64,000 bases of DNA from Microbacterium sp. MAH-37 (GTDB lineage Bacteria; Actinomycetota; Actinomycetes; Actinomycetales; Microbacteriaceae): positions 496,001 through 560,000 of the forward strand of contig NZ_WSEN01000010.1 of the NCBI RefSeq assembly GCF_009758255.1. Direction: 5' to 3'. Position 1 is the first letter of the stretch. The number at the start of each line of letters is the position of its first letter. The notes below the pieces were generated by a model. The model was not told where the DNA came from, did not search any database, and saw only the letters and a program-made list of their open reading frames with translations. This document shows positions 15,958 through 28,078 of the stretch, piece by piece. Both the position numbers and the translations under genes were made by a program.

Positions 15958-17424
15958 TCAGTGCTCGGGCCTTGCCAGCTCCACCTCGTTGCCGTCGCGG
16001 TCGACGATCTTGCCGTCGATGATCGAGTCGCCGTCCTCGAAGGCCTCCAGGTACGCGACCGGGATGCTGCGCGTCGGCGCCGCGACGAAGCTGTTGGCGC
16101 CCTTCGACGCGCGGCTGCCCAGGTGGTTGAACAGCAGGTTCAGCAGGATCGCGGTGACCGCGGCCGAGCTGATCCCGGAGTGGAAGATCGTCACGAACCA
16201 GGCCGGCATCTGCTCGTAGATCGTCGGCACGGCGATGGGGAGCATGCCCACGGCCAGCGACGTGGCGACGATGACGAGGTTCATGTTGCCCTTGTACTCG
16301 ACCTTGGCGAGCGTGCGGATGCCGGATGCCGCGACCGAGCCGAACAGCACCAGGCCGGCACCGCCGAGAACCGGCGACGGGATGGCGCCCACGACCCGGC
16401 CGAGCACCGGCAGCAGGCCGAGGATCACCAGCACGCCACCGCCGGCGGTGACCACGAAGCGGCTCTTCACACCGGTGATCGCGACCAGGCCGACGTTCTG
16501 CGCGAACGCGGACTGGGTGAAGGTGCCGAAGATCGGCGAGACGGCGCTGGAGAGCATGTCGGCACGCAGACCGGCCGCGATGCGCTTGGAGTCGACCTTG
16601 GTGCCGACGATCTCGCTCACCGCGAGGATGTCGGCGGTGGTCTCGGTCAATGTCACCAGGATCACGATGAACATCGAGATGATCGCGGCGAGCTCGAACG
16701 TGGGCATGCCGAATCCGAAGACCTGCGGGAAGGCGAAGATCGGTCCTTCGCCCACCGAGCTGAAGTCGGCCTTGCCGAGGAAGACCGCGACGATCGTGCC
16801 GAGCACGATCGAGAGCAGGATCGCGAGCCGCGAGATCGCCCCGACCGGCACCTTGCTGAGGACCAGCACGATGACGAGGGTGATGCCTGCGAGCAGCAGG
16901 TTGTCGGGGGTGGCGCCCTCTGCGGCATCCTCGCCGGAGCCGATGATCCAGCCGGCCGCGACGGGCAGCAGGGTCAGACCGATCGTGGTGATCACGGTGC
17001 CGGTCACGACCGGCGGGAAGAACCGGATGACGGTCGCGAACACGGGGGCGATGAGCAGACCGATCACGGAGGCCGCGATCACCGATCCGAACACGGCGGG
17101 CAGCCCGCCGCCGCTCGTGACGATGGCACCCATCGTGGCGACGCCGGCGAACGAGACGCCCTGCACCAGCGGCAGCTGCGAACCGAAGAACGGCACGCCG
17201 ACGGTCTGCAGGATCGTGGCGAGACCGCCCATGAAGAGGCACGCGGCGATCAGCACGCCGATCTCGCCCTGGCTCAGGCCCGCGATCTGCCCGATGATCA
17301 GCGGCGGGGCGATGATGCCGCCGTACATCGTGAGCACATGCTGTATGCCGTAGCCGATGGTGGGCCCGATCGGCAGGCGCTCATCCTCGGGTCGCGCGGC
17401 GACCTTCTTGTCTCTCTTCGACAT
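15958..17424 (-). CDS. NCS2 nucleobase:cation symporter (xanthine/uracil permease type)
   Basis: 488 residues with about 14 membrane segments. It has the NCS2 signature QNVGLVAITGVKSR and the TM1/TM8 substrate-site sequences (QHVLTMYGGIIAPPLIIG; VTLTETTADILAVSEIVG). The E-T-T-A-D-I segment belongs to the xanthine/urate-type rather than the uracil-type clade. It lies 43 bp downstream of the 8-oxoguanine deaminase gene in the same operon, so it probably imports xanthine, urate or an oxidised purine. Its sequence is very similar throughout to the permease at 59481. Confidence 0.9.
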   Translation of the reverse strand: MSKRDKKVAARPEDERLPIGPTIGYGIQHVLTMYGGIIAPPLIIGQIAGLSQGEIGVLIAACLFMGGLATILQTVGVPFFGSQLPLVQGVSFAGVATMGAIVTSGGGLPAVFGSVIAASVIGLLIAPVFATVIRFFPPVVTGTVITTIGLTLLPVAAGWIIGSGEDAAEGATPDNLLLAGITLVIVLVLSKVPVGAISRLAILLSIVLGTIVAVFLGKADFSSVGEGPIFAFPQVFGFGMPTFELAAIISMFIVILVTLTETTADILAVSEIVGTKVDSKRIAAGLRADMLSSAVSPIFGTFTQSAFAQNVGLVAITGVKSRFVVTAGGGVLVILGLLPVLGRVVGAIPSPVLGGAGLVLFGSVAASGIRTLAKVEYKGNMNLVIVATSLAVGMLPIAVPTIYEQMPAWFVTIFHSGISSAAVTAILLNLLFNHLGSRASKGANSFVAAPTRSIPVAYLEAFEDGDSIIDGKIVDRDGNEVELARPEH

Positions 17425-17467
17425 TGTTCGACCTCTTCGTCGTGGTGGGTGTGGGTTTCGGGTGGGT

Positions 17468-18835
17468 TCAGGAATGGCGGGCGAGCAGCGCGCGGGCCGC
17501 TTCGCTGTGGTGGGCGACGAGCTGGGGCACGTCGAGTCCGACGATCTGCCCGTCGAGCACGCGCCAGGTGCCGCCGACCATCACGCGGTCGGCGCGCTCG
17601 GCGCCGCACAGCAGCAGTGCGGCGACCGGGTCGTGGCTGCCCGAGAAGCGCAGCTCGTCGAGCGTGAACATGGCCAGGTCGGCCTGCTTTCCCGGTGCCA
17701 GCACGCCGATGTCGCTGCGGCCGAGGGCACGCGCGGATCCTGCGGTCGCCCAGTCCAGCGCGCGTTCCGGCGTGACGGATGCTGCACCGTAGCGCAGCCG
17801 CTGCAGATAGAGCGCCTGACGCACCTCCTGGATCATGTTCGAGCCGTCGTTCGAGGCGGAGCCGTCGACGCCGAGGCCGACCGGCACACCGGCCTCCTCG
17901 AGCTCGACGGCGCGCGCGATGCCGGACGCGAGGCGCATGTTCGAGGTCGCGCAGTGCGACACGGCCGTGCCCGCTGCGCCCAGTCGCGCGATCTCCGCAT
18001 CGTCGAAGTGGATGCCGTGCGCGAGCCAGGTGCGATCGCCGAGCCAGCCCACGCTCTCGAGGTAGTCGACCGTGCGCAGACCGAACATCTCGCGGCAGAA
18101 GTCCTCCTCATCGAGGGTCTCGGCGAGGTGGGTGTGCAGGCGCACGTCGTGCCTGGCGGCGAGGTCGGCGGTGTCGCGCATGACGCCCGTGGTCACGGAG
18201 AACGGCGAGCACGGGGCGAGCGCGATCTGCACCTTCGCGCCCTCGCCGCGCTCGTGGTACGCGCCGATGAGTCGCTCACTGTCGGCGAGGATCGTGTCGG
18301 CGTCCTGCACAGTGCTCTGCGGCGGCAGGCCGCCGTCCTTCTCCCCCAGCGACATCGACCCGCGCGTCAGCGTGGCCCGCATCCCGAGGCTGCGCAGGAC
18401 CTCGACCTGCACGTCGATGCCCTCCTCCAGCCCGCTCGGGAACAGGTAGTGATGATCGGCCGCAGTGGTGCATCCGGAGAGCAGCAGCTCAGCGAGCGCG
18501 GCGGTGGTCGCGAGCTCGAGGTCGCGCGGGGTCAGGCCCGCCCAGACGCCGTAGAGGCCTTTCAGCCAGGGGAACAGCTCGGCGCTGACGACCGGCCGCC
18601 AGGCCCGGGTGAGGGTCTGGTAGAAGTGGTGGTGCGTGTTGATCAGGCCCGGGATGATCACGTGGCGCGAGGCGTCGACGATCTCGTCGACAGGCTGCGA
18701 CGGCTCTCCGCCGAGCGGGACGCTCTCGAGCACGCGATCCCCGGCGATGACCAGGCCGCCTCGTGCGTCGGCGGCGTCGCCGGTGTGGATCCCGAGCGGG
18801 TTCTTCAGCCAGGTCGTGGGCTGCAGTGCGGACAT
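17468..18835 (-). CDS. 8-oxoguanine deaminase (amidohydrolase superfamily)
   Basis: 455 residues. Metal-binding HHH motif in LINTHHHFYQTLTRAW (~residue 68), the second His in LHTHLAE, the third metal-ligand His in CATSNMRLASG-flanked strand region, and the catalytic Asp in VDGSASND. The sequence RAWRPVVSAELFPWLKGLYGVW and the phrase ADHHYLFPSG match the Pa0142/8-oxoguanine deaminase group (EC 3.5.4.32), which also acts on some isocytosine-like bases. The product, urate, feeds directly into the uricase pathway at 61 kb. Upstream lie two TTCCG-N5-CGGAT/A operators. Confidence 0.85.
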   Translation of the reverse strand: MSALQPTTWLKNPLGIHTGDAADARGGLVIAGDRVLESVPLGGEPSQPVDEIVDASRHVIIPGLINTHHHFYQTLTRAWRPVVSAELFPWLKGLYGVWAGLTPRDLELATTAALAELLLSGCTTAADHHYLFPSGLEEGIDVQVEVLRSLGMRATLTRGSMSLGEKDGGLPPQSTVQDADTILADSERLIGAYHERGEGAKVQIALAPCSPFSVTTGVMRDTADLAARHDVRLHTHLAETLDEEDFCREMFGLRTVDYLESVGWLGDRTWLAHGIHFDDAEIARLGAAGTAVSHCATSNMRLASGIARAVELEEAGVPVGLGVDGSASNDGSNMIQEVRQALYLQRLRYGAASVTPERALDWATAGSARALGRSDIGVLAPGKQADLAMFTLDELRFSGSHDPVAALLLCGAERADRVMVGGTWRVLDGQIVGLDVPQLVAHHSEAARALLARHS

Positions 18836-18985
18836 TCAGTGGCTCCATCCTCGGATCGGCGGGGCCGCACGGAGCGGCACCCGGAGGTGCCAGCTCAGTT
18901 AGTCCCTGTCTGCTGATCCAGGGGCCTCCCTCGTCGGAGGCTCATAAAGATCTACCACGGGCACTTTCCGCGCGTCAATGATTTC

Positions 18986-19022
18986 TTCCGAATAACGGAT
19001 GCTTGATTCCGCAGTTCGGAAT
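18986..19022. promoter_or_regulatory. Double purine-regulon operator
   Basis: Two TTCCG-N5-CGGAA-type palindromes 21 bp apart: TTCCGAATAACGGAT (18986-19000) and ATTCCGCAGTTCGGAAT (19006-19022, perfect 6-bp arms). They lie in the 305-bp gap between the 8-oxoguanine deaminase operon (-) and the sugar-type transporter gene (+). The same palindrome occurs at 26300 (xdh) and 62939 (uraD). The rest of the gap is AT-richer promoter-like sequence with no reading frame I would support. Confidence 0.7.
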
Positions 19023-19127
19023 CTAATTCAACGCGTTGCGTCTCGCGCACACGACGGATGCCGCACGTCCGCGCGCGCCGGCTGACGGATCGGCCTCATC
19101 TCTGCGACTGACATGAGCGGCCGCCCC

Positions 19128-19133
19128 TAGCAT
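19128..19133 (+). promoter_or_regulatory. -10 box of the GPH transporter gene (leaderless type)
   Basis: TAGCAT followed by seven bases and the ATG at 19141. Confidence 0.45.
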
Positions 19134-19140
19134 CGGCCCT

Positions 19141-20451
19141 ATGATCGCCCTCTCCCGTCGCACCCGGGCCGGCTACGCCCTCGGAGGCATCGCCTCGGGC
19201 ACCTACGGGACGGTGCCCGGCCTCATCCTCATGCCGTTCCTCACCGACCTCCTCGGCGTGGAGGCGGCGATCGCCGGCATGATCGTGTTCGCGCCGAAGG
19301 CCTGGGACTTCTTCCTCAACCCGCTCGCCGGACGGCTCAGCGATCGCTCCCGGCATCCGCACGACCGCCGACGGCCGTTCATCCTGCGGGCCGGAGTCCT
19401 GCTCGCCCTCTCGTTCCTCGCGATGTTCTTCGGCCCCACGGCGCCACCGGTCGCGGCAGCTCTCTGGGTGCTCATCCTCTTCCTCGCCTCCGCCACCGTG
19501 TACGCGTTCTTCCAGGTCCCGTATCTCGCGATGTCGGCCGAGATCACCGACGACTACGCAGAGCGCACCCGGCTGATCAGCTGGCGGGTGATCGTGTTCA
19601 CTCTCGCGATCCTGGTCTCCGGAGCGACGGCGCCCGCCCTCGTCGAGACCTTCGGCGGCGTCGCCGGCTATCGGATCATGGCCGGAGCGATGGCAGCGCT
19701 GATCCTGATCGGCACCGCCGGCGTGTGGTGGGGAACGCGCAGGGTGCCGCTCACCCGCACCGAGGACGCCGGCGGCCGGCTGTTCGGACAGCTCGTCATC
19801 GTGCTCCGCGACCGCGACGCCCGCACGCTCATCGTCTCGTTCGTGCTGCAGGCCGTCGCGATCGGGATGGTGCTCGGCGGAGTGGTCTACGTGGCGCGGC
19901 ACGTCGTGCACGACCCAGCCGTCGCGACGATCGCGTTCGTCTGCTTCGTGGCACCGGCGGTGGTGCTCACGCCGCTCTGGTCGGCGCTCGGACGGCGGAT
20001 CGGCAAGAAGGGCGGATTCGCGGCGGCGACCGTCGTCATGACCGCGGGGCTGCTGGCTCTGCTCAGTGCTCGTGGCGGCGACGCCACGCCGATGCTGATC
20101 GCCGCGGGTGTCGTCGGTGTCGGATACGCCGGTGCGCAGCTGTTCCCGCTGGCGATGCTGCCCGACCTCGCCGCCGAGGACGCACGGCGGAGCGGCATGA
20201 ACCGGATCGGCATGATCTCGGGGGTGTGGTCGGGATTCGAGTTGCTCGGCTACGCCCTGGGCCCTGCGCTGCTCGGCCTGGTCCTCAGCATCGGCGGCTA
20301 CGTGGCCTCCACCGGCACCGAGGTCGTCCAGTCGGACTCCGCGCAGTGGGCGATCGTGCTCGGCGTCTCGGTGATACCGGCGGCACTGTGCGCGATCAGT
20401 CTGGTGCCACTCTCCCGTTACCGCCTCGACGCGCGTCTGCGCGCGGCCTGA
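19141..20451 (+). CDS. GPH-family (MFS_2) sodium:sugar-type symporter
   Basis: 436 residues, 12 membrane helices. N-terminal RAGYALGGIASGTYGTVPGL and the loop PKAWDFFLNPLAGRLSDRSR carry the conserved Asp/Asn cation-site residues of the glycoside-pentoside-hexuronide:cation symporters; SWRVIVFTLAILVSGATAPAL is also typical. Actinobacterial members of this branch often have no known substrate and may carry peptides or glycosides. The gene ends 12 bp from the convergent Lrp gene. Confidence 0.85.
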   Translation: MIALSRRTRAGYALGGIASGTYGTVPGLILMPFLTDLLGVEAAIAGMIVFAPKAWDFFLNPLAGRLSDRSRHPHDRRRPFILRAGVLLALSFLAMFFGPTAPPVAAALWVLILFLASATVYAFFQVPYLAMSAEITDDYAERTRLISWRVIVFTLAILVSGATAPALVETFGGVAGYRIMAGAMAALILIGTAGVWWGTRRVPLTRTEDAGGRLFGQLVIVLRDRDARTLIVSFVLQAVAIGMVLGGVVYVARHVVHDPAVATIAFVCFVAPAVVLTPLWSALGRRIGKKGGFAAATVVMTAGLLALLSARGGDATPMLIAAGVVGVGYAGAQLFPLAMLPDLAAEDARRSGMNRIGMISGVWSGFELLGYALGPALLGLVLSIGGYVASTGTEVVQSDSAQWAIVLGVSVIPAALCAISLVPLSRYRLDARLRAA

Positions 20452-20463
20452 GCCGGCCGGCCG

Positions 20464-21456
20464 TCACCACCTCAGCGGGACGCGGCCCGCCGTCCGCCCC
20501 TGCGCGTCGAGCAGGTGGCCGTTGCGCTTGACGCTGCGCAGGACGGTCCACCGATCGACGATGTCGACGTCGCTCCCCCACGCCTCCTCGATCCGCTGCA
20601 GGTCCGTCAGCGAGCGCGCACGCACGCAGACGAAGAGCGGGGCACGGCCGACGACGACGCCGACGCGATGCGCCTCGGGCAGACGTGCGGCGAGCATGGC
20701 CGCGCTCCCCGCATCCGACGATCGCGCCCAGAGCACCGCTCCACGACGGTGCCCGGCCCACGGCATCGCGAAGTCGCAGCCCAGCCGCAGCAGCCCCGCG
20801 AACACCGCGCGATCGACGGTGCGTCTCGCCGTCGCCTCGGAGACGCCGACCGCCGCGGCGACGGCCGAGGCGGGCATGCGGGGGTCCTCGTCGAGCACCT
20901 CGGCCAGTTCGGCGACGACCTCCGGCCGCGGCGGTCGGGCCTCGTCCGGGCGACTCGGGTCGCGCAGGACCCGTTGCTGCTGACGGGAGAGCACGCGCAG
21001 CCGCCAGCCGGAGTCCTCCGCGGTGACGGCCGCGGCGACATCCATCCGCCGCACCCTGGCACCGAGCGCGGCGATCTCGCGTACGCGCTCGCCGAGCAGG
21101 AGAAGACCGCCCGCACCCGCGACGAGTGCGAGACAGCCCGCCGAGGTCTCGTCGACGCTGAGCACCCACGGGCGCGCGGCGACCTCGTCGACCACCGACG
21201 GCGCGGTGCGCGGGTCCAGCAGCACGACGGCCACATCGGTCGTCGACGACCATCGCTCGGGCGTGGGCCAGGAGGTGAGCCAGGCCAGAGACTCCTCACG
21301 CAGCGTCTGCCAGTGCCGGGCGACGGTGGCCGCATCCGCTCCGACGGCCGCGGCGACACGCGTCCACGGCGCGCGTGCATCGATCTGCAGTGCGTGCACG
21401 ATGGCGAGGTCGAGTTCGCCGAGCATCCGGGGCCCGTCGTCGTTGAGGAGTTCCAT
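20464..21456 (-). CDS. Double-domain Lrp/AsnC family regulator
   Basis: 330 residues from the ATG at 21456, about twice the length of a normal Lrp. There are two helix-turn-helix segments, near residues 20-45 (TRVAAAVGADAATVARHW) and 205-230 (ASAVAAAVGVSEATARRTVD), each followed by a RAM-like alpha/beta domain, as in other actinobacterial fused Lrp proteins. It is divergent from the M28-like gene, and the 8-bp palindrome TCGTACGA (21465-21472) lies just upstream of its start. Probably controls the M28-like/hydrolase operon or the neighbouring transporter, in response to an amino acid or peptide. Confidence 0.85.
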   Translation of the reverse strand: MELLNDDGPRMLGELDLAIVHALQIDARAPWTRVAAAVGADAATVARHWQTLREESLAWLTSWPTPERWSSTTDVAVVLLDPRTAPSVVDEVAARPWVLSVDETSAGCLALVAGAGGLLLLGERVREIAALGARVRRMDVAAAVTAEDSGWRLRVLSRQQQRVLRDPSRPDEARPPRPEVVAELAEVLDEDPRMPASAVAAAVGVSEATARRTVDRAVFAGLLRLGCDFAMPWAGHRRGAVLWARSSDAGSAAMLAARLPEAHRVGVVVGRAPLFVCVRARSLTDLQRIEEAWGSDVDIVDRWTVLRSVKRNGHLLDAQGRTAGRVPLRW

Positions 21457-21531
21457 GTGACGAATCGTACGAAGTGATAGCTCAGTTCTGAAGGATTCGA
21501 TGTGCGTAGATCTGGATTCTCGAGCTCTCTC

Positions 21532-21537
21532 TAGCCT
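21532..21537 (+). promoter_or_regulatory. -10 box of the M28-like gene (leaderless type)
   Basis: TAGCCT followed by seven bases and the ATG at 21545. Confidence 0.45.
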
Positions 21538-21544
21538 CAGAGCC

Positions 21545-22966
21545 ATGAGCATGACCGAAGAGGAGATCCTCGCGACCGTCGAGGACCTCGTCTCGATGGC
21601 TCCCCGAGCCACCGGCTCCCCCGGCGGCGAGCGCGCCGCCTCGTACGTGCAGCAGCGCTTCGACACCGCGGGACTGTCGACCGAGGTGCTCGAGGTTCCG
21701 TCCTTCTCCTGGCGCGCGGAGCGCTGCGCCGTCGAGGTCGGCGGCGAGTCCGTCGGCTGCGCTCCGATCCTGCATTCCGCACTCCCCGCGCACGGATGGA
21801 CCGGTGCCGCCGAACATCGCGTCGAGGCGCGCGTGGTCGACATCGGCGCCGACCGGGTGGGCCGCCGTGACGTGCGGGGGGCGATCGTGCTCTTCGATCT
21901 CACCTTCGACATGACAGTCGCGCATTCGCTTCCGCTGACCCTCTACCTGCACGACCCCGGCCGCCGGGTGCTGCGCCGAGAAGTGCTCGGCAGCCGCAAC
22001 CCCTACGTCACGTCCCTCGCACGCACCATGACGGATGCCGCGGCCGCGGGAGCGGTCGGCGTGATCGGCGTACTGCGGGACTACCCCGACTCCCGGAACT
22101 ACCACAACGAGTACTACCGCAGGACGCTGTTCCCGCTGCCCGGCGTCTGGGTCACCCGGGCCGACGGGGTCCGCCTGCGCACCCTGCTGCAGGACGGGGC
22201 TCGCGCCCGGCTGACGCTCGACATCGCCCGGGAGGAGGTCGTGTCCCGCACCGTGATCGGCGTGCTGCCCGGCAGGTCGACGGATGCTGTGATGATCCAG
22301 TCGCACCACGATTCGATCGGCCCTGGGGCCGTCGAGGACGCCTCCGGCACGGCCGAGGTGATCGCCCTCGCCGAGCACTACGGCGCGGCTGCAGCGGCGG
22401 GCGTCCAACGGGAGAAGACGCTGCTGTTCGTCACATTCGACACTCACTTCACCGGATACCAGGCGCATCGCGAGTTCGCGGCCCGGCACGTGCTGTCATC
22501 TGATGCCCCCTGGAACATCGTGCTGAACACCACGATCGAGCACATCGGACTGCGCGCGGTGGAGGGCGATGACGGCGGCTTCGCGTCCACCGGCGAGACC
22601 GAGCCGCGCGGCATCTTCGTGAACGTGAATCCGGCGTTCACCTGGCGCATCGGCCGCGCCGTGCGCCGACATGGCCTCCACGGAACGAGCCTGCTCGGCG
22701 CCGGCGCGCTGGAGTTCCTCGCCTCGGGCATCCCCACCGACGCCTCCTTCACGTTCGTCAGCGGGGTGCCGACGATCAGCCTGATCTCAGGGCCCCTCTA
22801 TCTCTACGACGACGCCGACACGATCGATCGCATCGACCGCGCCCAGCTCGTTCCCGTCGCCCGCTTCTTCGCCGACGTCGTCGACGATGCGGAGCGCCAC
22901 GACGGGCGGAGGCTCGGCACCCTTCCCTCGGGTCTGCGGCGTCGTCTGCCGAGAGGACGCTGGTGA
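21545..22966 (+). CDS. M28-fold protein with altered metal site (peptidase-like)
   Basis: 473 residues; no signal peptide. The fold is M28 (aminopeptidase S/PSMA type) with a PA-like insert at ~100-215. The first metal motif is kept (MIQSHHDSIGPGAVEDASG: His, Asp, Asp). The next motif, normally an EE pair after a strand, reads LFVTFDTHFTGYQAHREF, so the catalytic Glu and neighbouring Glu ligand are replaced by Thr-His; the final His, normally YHxxxDTxD, is lost in LYLYDDADTIDRI. It may be a non-peptidase hydrolase or a binding protein. Its stop overlaps the start of the next gene (GTGA). Confidence 0.75.
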   Translation: MSMTEEEILATVEDLVSMAPRATGSPGGERAASYVQQRFDTAGLSTEVLEVPSFSWRAERCAVEVGGESVGCAPILHSALPAHGWTGAAEHRVEARVVDIGADRVGRRDVRGAIVLFDLTFDMTVAHSLPLTLYLHDPGRRVLRREVLGSRNPYVTSLARTMTDAAAAGAVGVIGVLRDYPDSRNYHNEYYRRTLFPLPGVWVTRADGVRLRTLLQDGARARLTLDIAREEVVSRTVIGVLPGRSTDAVMIQSHHDSIGPGAVEDASGTAEVIALAEHYGAAAAAGVQREKTLLFVTFDTHFTGYQAHREFAARHVLSSDAPWNIVLNTTIEHIGLRAVEGDDGGFASTGETEPRGIFVNVNPAFTWRIGRAVRRHGLHGTSLLGAGALEFLASGIPTDASFTFVSGVPTISLISGPLYLYDDADTIDRIDRAQLVPVARFFADVVDDAERHDGRRLGTLPSGLRRRLPRGRW

Positions 22967-23985
22967 GCGGCCGCGTCGTCTCCTTCCCCACGACGGGGAT
23001 CGACGGGAGGGTGCAGCAGCAGACCGGGCTGCTTCACGTCCCCGCCGCGGCCCCACCGCGCCGCGGATATCCGGTCGTCGTGTACGGACACATGACCACC
23101 GGCGGTTCGCCGCGCTCGGCACCCAGCGGCGGCGAGCCCTCGCACCCCGAATGGCGGCGGATGTCGCAGGGAGACGCCCTGTGCGCGGCCCTCGTCGTCC
23201 GGGGAATCGCGGTGCTGCGCCCGGACTACGAGGGCATCGGAGGGCCCGGCATCCACCCTTACCTGATCGGATCGTCGCTGGCCGCGTCGATGACCGGGAT
23301 GATGCGCGCCAGAGAGCTGTTCGACGCCGGCCTCGGCGACGCCTGGGTCGCCGCCGGGCACTCCGAGGGCGCGGTCGCCGCGCTGCACGCCTCCGTCGCA
23401 GCGGAGCCGGATGCCGGGACGCATCTGGTCGGCACCGCGGCCTTCGCTCCCGTCACCCGGATGGACCTCAGCATCCGCGCAGCGCGCCGCGTACCAGGCC
23501 GCTTTCCGGGCTCCGGGGTCGTCTCGGCGCTCATCGCACTCATGCTGCGCGGAGCTGCGGTGACCGACGAGCGGATGGAGCGGCTCATCGCCGGCGAAGG
23601 ACTGAGCACACGCGCCGCGGCGCAGTGGACCGACCTGGACCGGCTGTGCCTCACGGAGCTCGCCGCACCGACGTCATGGGGCGGGATCGCCCCCTCCCGG
23701 ATCGGTGGGCCCGCCGGCGAGGAGCTGTTCCGGTTGCTGGATGAATCGTTCCGTGCCAACGAGGTCGCCGGGCTCACCGGTTTCCGTGCGCCGGTGCGTA
23801 TCGACGCCGCGCGCTTCGACGAGGTCGCGCCCGCACCGCTCTCGACGCGGCTGCTGGGTGCGTATCGTCGCGCTGGCGTCGCGCTCGTCTCCCGCTGGTG
23901 GCCGACGCACCACTCCGGCACGATGCACCCGCGGTACGCCCCGTCGGTGGCCGCCGGCTGGATCGCCGAGCGGTTCCGGAGATGA
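22963..23985 (+). CDS. Secretory-lipase-like alpha/beta hydrolase
   Basis: 340 residues from a GTG that overlaps the previous stop. Strand-helix features of the alpha/beta fold: oxyanion region PVVVYGHMTTGG, nucleophile elbow AAGHSEGAVAAL with Ser in GHSEG (~residue 131), acid RIDAARFDEVAP and a C-terminal His in THHSGTMHP. The spacing matches the LIP (secretory lipase) family, but no signal peptide is visible, so it would act in the cytoplasm. Coupled to the M28-like gene, suggesting a shared substrate such as an ester or amide conjugate. Substrate unknown. Confidence 0.8.
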   Translation: MSGRVVSFPTTGIDGRVQQQTGLLHVPAAAPPRRGYPVVVYGHMTTGGSPRSAPSGGEPSHPEWRRMSQGDALCAALVVRGIAVLRPDYEGIGGPGIHPYLIGSSLAASMTGMMRARELFDAGLGDAWVAAGHSEGAVAALHASVAAEPDAGTHLVGTAAFAPVTRMDLSIRAARRVPGRFPGSGVVSALIALMLRGAAVTDERMERLIAGEGLSTRAAAQWTDLDRLCLTELAAPTSWGGIAPSRIGGPAGEELFRLLDESFRANEVAGLTGFRAPVRIDAARFDEVAPAPLSTRLLGAYRRAGVALVSRWWPTHHSGTMHPRYAPSVAAGWIAERFRR

Positions 23986-24020
23986 GAGAAGGGGCGGATG
24001 CCGCGCATCCGCCCCTTCTC
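23986..24020. terminator. Bidirectional stem-loop terminator between the hydrolase and clpB
   Basis: Perfect 16-bp stem, GAGAAGGGGCGGATGC / GCATCCGCCCCTTCTC, with loop CGC, placed between convergent genes and starting right after the hydrolase stop. Confidence 0.85.
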
Positions 24021-24035
24021 GTCGAGCGCGGCCGT

Positions 24036-26189
<2,154 letters not shown>

Positions 26190-26220
26190 TCCGTTCCTCC
26201 TGGGGAGACTCCTTATCAAA

Positions 26221-26241
26221 GTTGAGTTAAGACGACTCAAG
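26221..26241 (-). promoter_or_regulatory. HAIR element (HspR operator) of clpB
   Basis: Minus strand CTTGAGT-CGTCTTA-ACTCAAC matches the HAIR consensus CTTGAGT-N7-ACTCAAG in all but one base. HspR represses dnaK and clpB operons in actinobacteria, so clpB is expected to be heat induced. Confidence 0.9.
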
Positions 26242-26250
26242 TTTACCATC

Positions 26251-26279
26251 TTGACCCCGCGCCCGCCAGAGCTTACGAT
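26251..26279 (+). promoter_or_regulatory. Promoter of the xdh operon
   Basis: TTGACC (26251-26256) and TACGAT (26274-26279) with the ideal 17-base spacer. Predicted transcription start is about 26286-26287, which places the palindromic operator at 26300 just downstream as a block to polymerase. Confidence 0.65.
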
Positions 26280-26299
26280 GTCCATTGGTCAGAACTGAC

Positions 26300-26316
26300 T
26301 TTCCGAATCCCGGAAA
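26300..26316. promoter_or_regulatory. Purine-regulon operator upstream of xdh
   Basis: TTTCCGAATCCCGGAAA: perfect 6-bp arms around five bases. Same design as the sites at 19006 and 62939. Located about 14-30 bases after the predicted transcription start and before the small leader frame at 26339. Confidence 0.7.
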
Positions 26317-26338
26317 CTCGAAGAAGAGAGGGGACGTC

Positions 26339-26416
26339 ATGCCGCACATCGACGCCTGCACCCCCTCCTCCGAGCGCCCCTTCGCCTGGGGCAACTGGTA
26401 CGCACACGGCGCCTGA
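26339..26416 (+). CDS. Candidate leader peptide of the xdh operon (25 codons)
   Basis: An ATG preceded by AGAGGGG at five bases opens a 25-codon frame, MPHIDACTPSSERPFAWGNW followed by YAHGA, ending in TGA. It sits between the xdh promoter/operator and xdhA. Its C-terminal third is rich in rare residues (two Trp, Tyr, His, Cys), and two hairpins follow it (26424-26442 and 26455-26473). It could be an attenuator peptide or a small functional peptide. I know of no described homologue; existence as a translated frame is inference from the ribosome binding site and position. Confidence 0.5.
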   Translation: MPHIDACTPSSERPFAWGNWYAHGA

Positions 26417-26423
26417 GCAGGCC

Positions 26424-26473
26424 CGGAATCCCCACGATTCCGAGGCCGCCACCGCTACGCCGAAGCGGCGTAG
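26424..26473 (+). other. Two hairpins in the xdh leader
   Basis: CGGAATC-CCCAC-GATTCCG (26424-26442) and CTACGCCG-AAG-CGGCGTAG (26455-26473), both perfect stems. They follow the small frame and precede xdhA by 120 bases, as in translation-coupled attenuators. No T-run follows either. Confidence 0.45.
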
Positions 26474-26593
26474 ACTCACCGCATCCGCGCGCGCCGTCTG
26501 ATCAGCCCGCCGGAGCGGGACCTCGGGATCTCCAGATGGCACGCATGGACGTGCCGCCAGAGCGCTTCGGCGCAGGACCTGAGGAGACACAGA

Positions 26594-28074
<1,481 letters not shown>

Positions 28075-28078
<4 letters not shown>

